From assembly GCF_009905375.1 (NCBI RefSeq), contig NC_133649.1, positions 237,116,201 to 237,180,200 on the forward strand: a stretch of 64,000 nt of DNA, given 5' to 3'. Source of the DNA: Apium graveolens (taxonomy: Eukaryota; Streptophyta; Magnoliopsida; Apiales; Apiaceae). Numbering within the stretch: position 1 is the first letter of the stretch; every line of letters starts with the position of its first letter. The notes beneath the pieces were generated by a model. The model was given only the letters and a program-made list of their open reading frames with translations, made no database searches and was not told the DNA's origin. The position numbers and the translations under genes are program-made. Below are positions 58,310 to 64,000 of the stretch, in pieces.

Positions 58310-61300
58310 TGTCACACCCCCAACTTAACCAACAAAATTAAATATAATTATTACAATATTTAGAAGAAAGTAAATATAACCAAATCCAAGATCTTACAGT
58401 TTAGGATTTGGAATAACCCAACACTACCATCTATTACAACTGATTTTAATTTCGAGTCATCACACAAAACTATCCCTTATTCTACCTGAGCTCGAACATA
58501 CGCATCAGCATGACAGGTCTTACGTGCTGCCTGCTTGAATCTAACCATAGCTGCTAGCTATAATATCAGGATAAAGCAAGGAGTGAGCCAAATGCTCAAC
58601 AAGCGGTAAATAATACGATGTGAAACATAAATCGAGATATATATTAAAGAATGACAATGTGAAGACATAACCAATAACAACAAGAGATAAAACTTTGGGT
58701 GATGGCATCATTTGCTTGTATCAAAACATTTTCAAAATCATATCTTAAACAAAATCATTTTATGACGCTATGGATTACAGCCGGTGATCAGCCGCGAAGT
58801 AATCCTAAACCTCGCTGGGTTCTAAAACATTAATGGGATCCCTAGGCAACTTTTAAGCCTACATTATAAATGTGGAAAGGACTCGCGTCTCAATCCAGAT
58901 CCACTATTCAAAGAAAACATTTATCTCCCTTTGGGACTGAAAAATCCGCATTTTATTCATTTCAAAAACTGATGCCGATTTATGACAAAATCTCTTTTGA
59001 CAGTAAACATTTTTATCAAGAGATTATAGATCAACTCGAAACACTGAAAATATGGTACTAAATCTCCGGGCCATGATCCACTAGACTTTACTCTATTAGG
59101 GTAACTGAAAGGATTCCATATACAAAACTTGGGCAAGAAAATTTAGCGAGGCTATTGGATATTATAAAGGGGTAATTCCAAGCTAGGCTTAAAGCCATGG
59201 TTTTTTGACAAGGTACAAGTGCTAGAACATCAAGAAGATAAGCTTCATGAATAATAAGGGTGTTAAGGTATGAAGAAATGATCTTTAGCTCAGGGTATAT
59301 CAGGATTGCTAAACTTTAGGGTAATAAAGAGAGGTATCAATCAATTATGGACAACTTTGATGAATATCTGGCTTTTAGGTATCAAGGTAAAGTTCTATAG
59401 GGATTCAAGCATCAGAGTGAGATATCAATACTCTAGGAATCATTAACATGATAATCAAGAGGATCAATCAAGTGTTATAACAACTCTTTATTTTATCATG
59501 GCATTCAAATTACTTTAATATTCTATCATGATAAGACTTTTGAACTACTTGCAATACGTACTTGAGGGTTCATGGCATTTCTATATAATTCAAAGATAAC
59601 TTAAGATACGCTTGGTTCAAGTATATCAAAATGACTCAGGATAATCGCATCAATATATATATATATGAACTAATTGTTACACATTTACAGTGAATACGAA
59701 AGACAGGTTGAATCACTTGCCTTGAGAAAGGCTAGTCTGGTCTGGCTGGTAGGAGCAACTGGAAGCTTCACTCGACCTTTATGGCAAGTTTACCCTCATC
59801 TTGAGATCCTACATAAATAATAATCCTCATTATAATATATTCTCACCAACTTAACCTATTTACAACCCGAAATAAAACACGAATGACACTTAGGCCTATA
59901 TGCACTTAATTTATATTCACCTTATAAATATAATTGTACACATAGCCACATATATTCACATATCCTATTTTAATACCAAATAATACCACATACATCATAA
60001 TGCAACACTAGGCTTGGATGATCTCGATCCCCTAACTTAAGTCACTTGGTCACTATACTTAGACAAAGTCTCCAAATTTTGGCTTCCTAACCCGATGTGC
60101 CTTTACTAAACTATCCAAAACCTATTGACCCTCACTTGGGCCTTTTGTTATACTGACTTTATACTATCTTACAACCATGGTGGTCAACCTGGATCTCACT
60201 CCTAAGTGTTTTAAAACTATGCGATAAGTGAAAGTGCTCACTGGAGTAAATTTCAGAATGACATCTACGGTTTCTTCAGTGCATTAGACACCCTTAAACT
60301 ACAAGTTTTCCTCCAAAACTCTTACACTATACTCTTCTGACCATAAGGCATCTCCCAAACTTGATGTGGCTCAAGGGCCTAGCTTGGGCTTCCTTGGGCC
60401 TAAGCTTAAAGTCCATGATTCCCCTGTTTTTCTGGGCAGAAAATGCCCTGACTTGAACTAACTTGTGCCACATGGTTCTAACTCCTATTTTGTGAACTAT
60501 GTCTGAACAAACTTCTCTGACACTCCCTCTAACTAAGGCCCAACAGGGCCTAATGAGGGCCTACCCATGACATGGTCAAAACTTCCTATTTCTAAGTTGC
60601 AACAAAATTGTCCCCTGCTGGACAGATTTTGTGATTTCACTTGTGCACCTAACCAAACGACTTATAAACCTCCAACCAACACCTAAAACCTTTTATATAC
60701 TCCTAATACTAGCTTCTGGTAGCTTGGGCCTCAAAGTGCACATCAATGACATGGTCAAAACTCACTCTAAACCTCAGGGTACTAAACTAATTTTCTGCAG
60801 AAACTAAGACTCTCCTTTCTCCAAGGTTTTTACTTGACAAACTCAACCACCAAAAACTCAAATACCTAAACCATGACTTAAATATGGTGATCTACTGAAC
60901 TAACTCTCTTACACTCAAAATAATCTTGGTGGAGATCATCCTTACCTAGGGTGCAACATGGCAAAACAAAGGAAATCACATTACACAATTTACAAGTCAT
61001 CAAGTTTTTGAAAATAACAAGTTATATATTTTTATAAAATATATACACGAATTATTACCATGCATCAAGGAGCACTAATCAAGATTAACACCTTATCCCT
61101 ACTGAAATTAAAGCTTACTAACAAAATCTTTCCAAATGATCAAAATCTTCCAACATTCCAAGAGAAATCTACATGGATGCATGACTTCGAGTTTTACAAA
61201 CCAAAACAACATATTTTCTAAATTTATTCTATCATGAAATCGACATGCAAGCCCAGCAATAGCTATATCTATATGATCACTTATAATTCAAAGGGTTTTA

Positions 61301-62374
61301 TCAAGTTTTTGATACAAAATTTATGTTATCACTACCAAAAATACATAGAAATGAATCAAGGCAACAAGAATGATCTCAAGGACCATTCATTCGACTCCCT
61401 TAAGGTCATGGCCGAATGAAATGGAAGGGAAATGGCCATTCAACATCAAGAGTCTCTTTCTCAAGACTTGGCATTTCACCATTCCTTGTAGTCCTCCCAA
61501 AAACAACCTTAAATCCATAAGAATCAAGATTGTACTCTGAGTTCCAACTAAAACCTTGACATGCAAACTTAAAACTTAAACTTTTTTACTCAAAACTCTT
61601 TGAATTATATATGATCATGATATGAGAAGTAATATTTACTTGTATGGAAGGTGGGAGCTTGAATGAGGAATGAAGAAAAGGGGAGGGGGTAGGTTTTCGG
61701 CTAAAACCTGAGAGGAGAGGGGGAGGGCCGAGAGGAGAGGGAGAAGGGAGGGAGGAGAGAGTGAGGTGAGGGTGGAGTGTGAAATGATCATGACAACTTG
61801 TGCTTGTTTTTATGGTTTTGGTTTGAACAAATGTGAGTAGAATTGGTAATTGACAAAAGTAGCCCTCTAGCAAGGTTAGGTCATTTTGCATGCAAGGACA
61901 AAGAAGTAATTTGGCTAGTAAGATGAGAGTTAGTGGGGTTGGAATTGTCTTTTTAGCCCTTTAAGTTGAATAGAAAAGGATTTGCATGCAAGGGAAACCA
62001 TATAATTTGATAATTAATAAGCAACTTATTTTCAAAGATTTATTTTTATATAATAAAATAAAAGTTCAAAAATTATAAAATTTATACCATAAAATAATTT
62101 GGATTTTTAGAAATTTAATAAAATCACTTTCAAAATTTGTGAACAAAATATCTTTTAAAAGAAAATTTCTCCAAGGCTTAGAATATTCCTTATAAATCAA
62201 GAATAAAGGAAATAAATAAACTTTTACTTTGAAAAATCATGAACTACACTTAAAAATTTTATAATGCAGAAATTCTCACCAACACAAATGCGCAATCATT
62301 GAACATATTTACTTTCGACTTTAATATTATACCAAAACCACAAATAATATTACACAAAAATGCCGGTCGTAACA
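58310..62374 (-). repeat. 5' LTR of E
   Basis: 4,065 bp, TGTCACACC...CGTAACA on plus. Matches 48802-52857 over its whole length. Confidence 0.94.
61715..61785 (-). repeat. Pyrimidine-rich leader tract in E LTR
   Basis: GA-rich on plus (GAGGGAGAAGGGAGGGAGGA), CT-rich on the element strand; counterpart at 52195-52262. CT-rich leaders often follow plant transcription starts, and an ATAAAAAC motif lies upstream near 61808. Confidence 0.5.
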
Positions 62375-62379
62375 ATTTA
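62375..62379. repeat. Target-site duplication of E, right copy (ATTTA)
   Basis: Matches 48797-48801. Confidence 0.92.
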
Positions 62380-63239
62380 CATTGGTTATCACATTGAATT
62401 GTTTTAGAATTGACCAGATTCGTGGTCATAATAGGCCAATGCGTGCCTTGGATCCAGTATATAGAGCAAAGCTAGGAGCCTTGCTCGGGGTTAGTGCGTG
62501 ACTGATCAACAACCTAACCTTTGTTTTTTTTAAAAAAATGAAAAGTGAATATCCAATTCTAATCATTGCTTATTCAGAAATTTGATTCTTCGGAATCATT
62601 TCAATTGGTGATTGTTTAACCTCAATTTTTGCTATTATTACTTGTTGAGCTAGTAAGCTCACTCTTGCAAAAATTTTATATTTTCAACAGTTGAAAAGAA
62701 AAGTGTTGGTAATGAGGATTCCCTGTCCAGTGTTCGAGCTAGGATTTCCGGTTAAATTGGATCGAGCTAGCAGGAGCTTATTATTATAAATGAGTTATGT
62801 AAGATTGTAAGTACGATATCATTAGCCTTTGTAAGTTGAATTAGTCGGGATTTGGTACGATGTAATAAAATTTAAGATTGTGGCTTGTTTTCATACTTTA
62901 ACCTGTTGCGATCCATGGTTGTGCAAAGAAGGGTCACTGCATATAATATTTTATACACAGGTTTATATATTGTGTGTGTAGTGAGCCTCAAACTTCTGAC
63001 CCGGGTTTGGAGGCCGTCACAATGTAAATATTAACAAGCTTCAATTTAAGAACATTCACATGCATACATAGCGAAATAAGTGTAGACTACATCTTGCAAT
63101 CAAAAGAAATTTCATTAATATATCAGAAGAGTATATTTCATGAAATTTATGGATTACATGCAAAAGAAATTACAAGATAGTCCTAGTCTAAGAAGATCCT
63201 CAACAGTCTTAGTTAAAGAACTAAGGTTGTTGATGTTTA

Positions 63240-63506
63240 TTAGTTCCTCCTACTATTTATAAATAGCACAGCAAGATGGATGATCCGTTCTTGCTGAAGA
63301 AGAGCTTCTCGTTGTGCTTCTTCCAAGCGATCAAGATGGAGATGATAATCCATATCAAAGAACAGAAGATATGTCTGAATCTCCTGTGGAACCAAGTTCC
63401 ACACCTCATCGGGAATGGCAGTGATGTGCCATTCCTGTTGCCAGTCATCACAACTGAACTCGACGTTAAAGTTCTCAAAGTTCATGAACATGTTGAAAAG
63501 AACCAT
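63240..63506 (-). CDS. Intact 88-codon ORF of element C
   Basis: ATG at 63506, stop at 63240-63242. The protein is acidic and Trp/Leu-rich: DDWQQEWHITAIPDEVWNLV, then LEEAQREALLQQERI, which looks helical. It sits about 95 bp downstream of the TATA-like box at 63599-63606 and upstream of C's ORF3; D has no counterpart at that place. No signal peptide or membrane segment. Not recognised. It is unbroken, but at this length that could be chance. Confidence 0.45.
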   Translation of the reverse strand: MVLFNMFMNFENFNVEFSCDDWQQEWHITAIPDEVWNLVPQEIQTYLLFFDMDYHLHLDRLEEAQREALLQQERIIHLAVLFINSRRN

Positions 63507-63598
63507 TTTTGTTTATGGACAAAAACAATATGAGAAATGACTGTGACGAAGGCAAATTGTGTATAGGCAAGAATGATTTGATGGAATGAGAATGATGG

Positions 63599-63606
63599 TT
63601 TAAATA
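63599..63606 (-). promoter_or_regulatory. TATA-like box of element C internal promoter
   Basis: Minus-strand TATTTAAA, aligned with D's TATATAAA: the flanks GGTTTA.ATA.CCAA.GGAAT.TCA are shared on plus. The 15-mer TCAGTCTAGGGAGAC lies upstream at 63699-63713, identical to D. Confidence 0.5.
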
Positions 63607-63900
63607 ACCAAGGGAATATCAAAGGACTAGAGGATTGATCAATTATTAAGTGTAGAGTTAACTTAATGATTTAACCAAAAGATGCCTTGTAAAGGCGTGT
63701 CTCCCTAGACTGATTTGTAATGATGATAATGAGATATTTATTCACACATGCACAATTAGGAAATAAAATTTACTTAATTTATCATGCATATAATAAAATT
63801 CCTCAAATATTCCTGGCTTAATATCGAAAACAACATTTAGGACATATCAGGATTTGATCAATATACATCAGGATTTAATCAAATATGAATTAAAAAGAAT

Positions 63901-64000
63901 TTATTTGTCCCAACTAACCATACCAAGTACAAGCTTTGTAAATGTTGCTTCAGGTAATGGCTTTGTGAAGATATCAACCATCTATTGATCAGTAGGAACA
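63901..64000 (-). pseudogene. C-terminal end of Copia pol, element C (cut by window edge)
   Basis: Minus strand: VDIFTKPLPEATFTKLVLGM, then a TAA at 63901-63903. This is the conserved end of the RNase H region of Copia pol, with one in-frame stop just before the motif. The rest lies beyond the window. Confidence 0.8.

Larger units (their letters stand above)
48802..62374 (-). mobile_element. Tekay-like chromovirus E with 4.06 kb LTRs
   Basis: 13,573 bp on the minus strand. LTRs are 58310-62374 (5') and 48802-52857 (3'). A Met-type primer site and a polypurine tract flank gag, protease, reverse transcriptase, RNase H, integrase and a C-terminal chromodomain. Tekay/Del chromoviruses are known for long LTRs. 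The LTRs differ by a few percent. Five in-frame stops in gag-pol are all explicable by C-to-T or G-to-A changes. RNase H and integrase active-site residues are also altered, so E is defective although its outline is complete. Confidence 0.95.
23925..63021 (+). mobile_element. Long-LTR gypsy element B (degenerate Tekay-like chromovirus) carrying D and E
   Basis: LTRs begin TGTAACATCCGGGAAATATC (23925 and 45960) and end with GTCACA (39743 and 63021); duplication ATGTA. The 5' LTR contains element D, the 3' LTR element E. Without them the LTRs are about 3,494 and 3,488 bp. A Met-tRNA primer site follows the first LTR and a polypurine tract precedes the second, fixing plus orientation. The 6.2 kb interior holds only scraps of pol. 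The LTRs differ by a few percent in the parts I compared, far less decay than the interior shows, so B was probably already non-coding when it last moved, using proteins of another element. Confidence 0.92.
45960..63021 (+). repeat. 3' LTR of B, split by element E
   Basis: Present as 45960-48801 and 62380-63021. Matches 36294-39743 closely. Carries about 30-50 bp of GC-rich sequence (47338-47385) that the other LTR lacks. TATA at 46596-46604. Confidence 0.9.
63022..64000 (-). mobile_element. SIRE-like Copia element C, right part (continues beyond window)
   Basis: Opens with the ATGTA duplication of B (63022-63026). It then holds, in plus coordinates, spacer, an 88-codon ORF, promoter-like block and the end of pol. 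Joined to 22025-23919 it gives pol end, spacer and ORF3 at the same spacing as in element D. The rest of C lies right of the window, and its 3' LTR lies beyond the B1 insertion on the left. Confidence 0.75.

Noticed and set aside
61586..61891. 101-codon ORF in both LTRs of E (also 52069-52374)
   Set aside because: It runs through the pyrimidine-rich leader tract, giving Pro/Ser/Leu-rich translation; explained by composition and by LTR duplication.

Overview
The window is plant nuclear DNA made almost entirely of nested LTR retrotransposons. I found no host gene, tRNA, rRNA or CRISPR array. The element types (SIRE/Maximus-like Ty1-copia, Tat/Retand-like Ty3-gypsy, Tekay-like chromoviruses) and initiator-Met tRNA primer sites point to an angiosperm, probably a eudicot with a repeat-rich genome; I cannot name the species. 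Layout, oldest to youngest. (1) Copia element C, minus strand, runs in from beyond the right edge: its pol end, an internal promoter and a small ORF lie at 63022-64000, and its extra ORF3 continues at 22025-23924. (2) Two elements sit in C. Copia element B1 (minus strand, right end 22024, left end beyond base 1) is inserted in C's ORF3. Gypsy element B (plus strand, 23925-63021, duplication ATGTA) splits C upstream of ORF3. (3) B1 is split by a Tat-type gypsy F (4114-18862, duplication CTTGG). F in turn carries a 3.85 kb solo LTR, G (7539-11387, duplication AATGG), inside its reverse transcriptase. (4) B's 5' LTR carries SIRE-like Copia D (23974-36293, minus, duplication GATTA/AATTA). B's 3' LTR carries Tekay-like gypsy E (48802-62374, minus, duplication ATTTA). 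Once the insertions are removed, B's two LTRs are about 3.49 kb each and C's two halves join with spacing like D's. How the genes work: each autonomous element has gag (capsid and RNA-binding zinc knuckles), protease, integrase and reverse transcriptase/RNase H, flanked by a primer site and a polypurine tract. All are now broken by stops, frameshifts or lost catalytic residues. Beyond gag-pol, the three SIRE-like elements carry a long ORF3 after pol, and in C and D it is preceded by a shared promoter-like block. F carries an antisense gene with its own TATA box and two frame-preserving introns, followed by a 105-bp minisatellite. B moved as a non-coding passenger: its LTRs are well preserved but its interior is nearly unreadable. 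The most interesting material is the ORF3 family with its private promoter, the spliced antisense gene in F, and the element-specific short motifs that saturate each SIRE-like copy.
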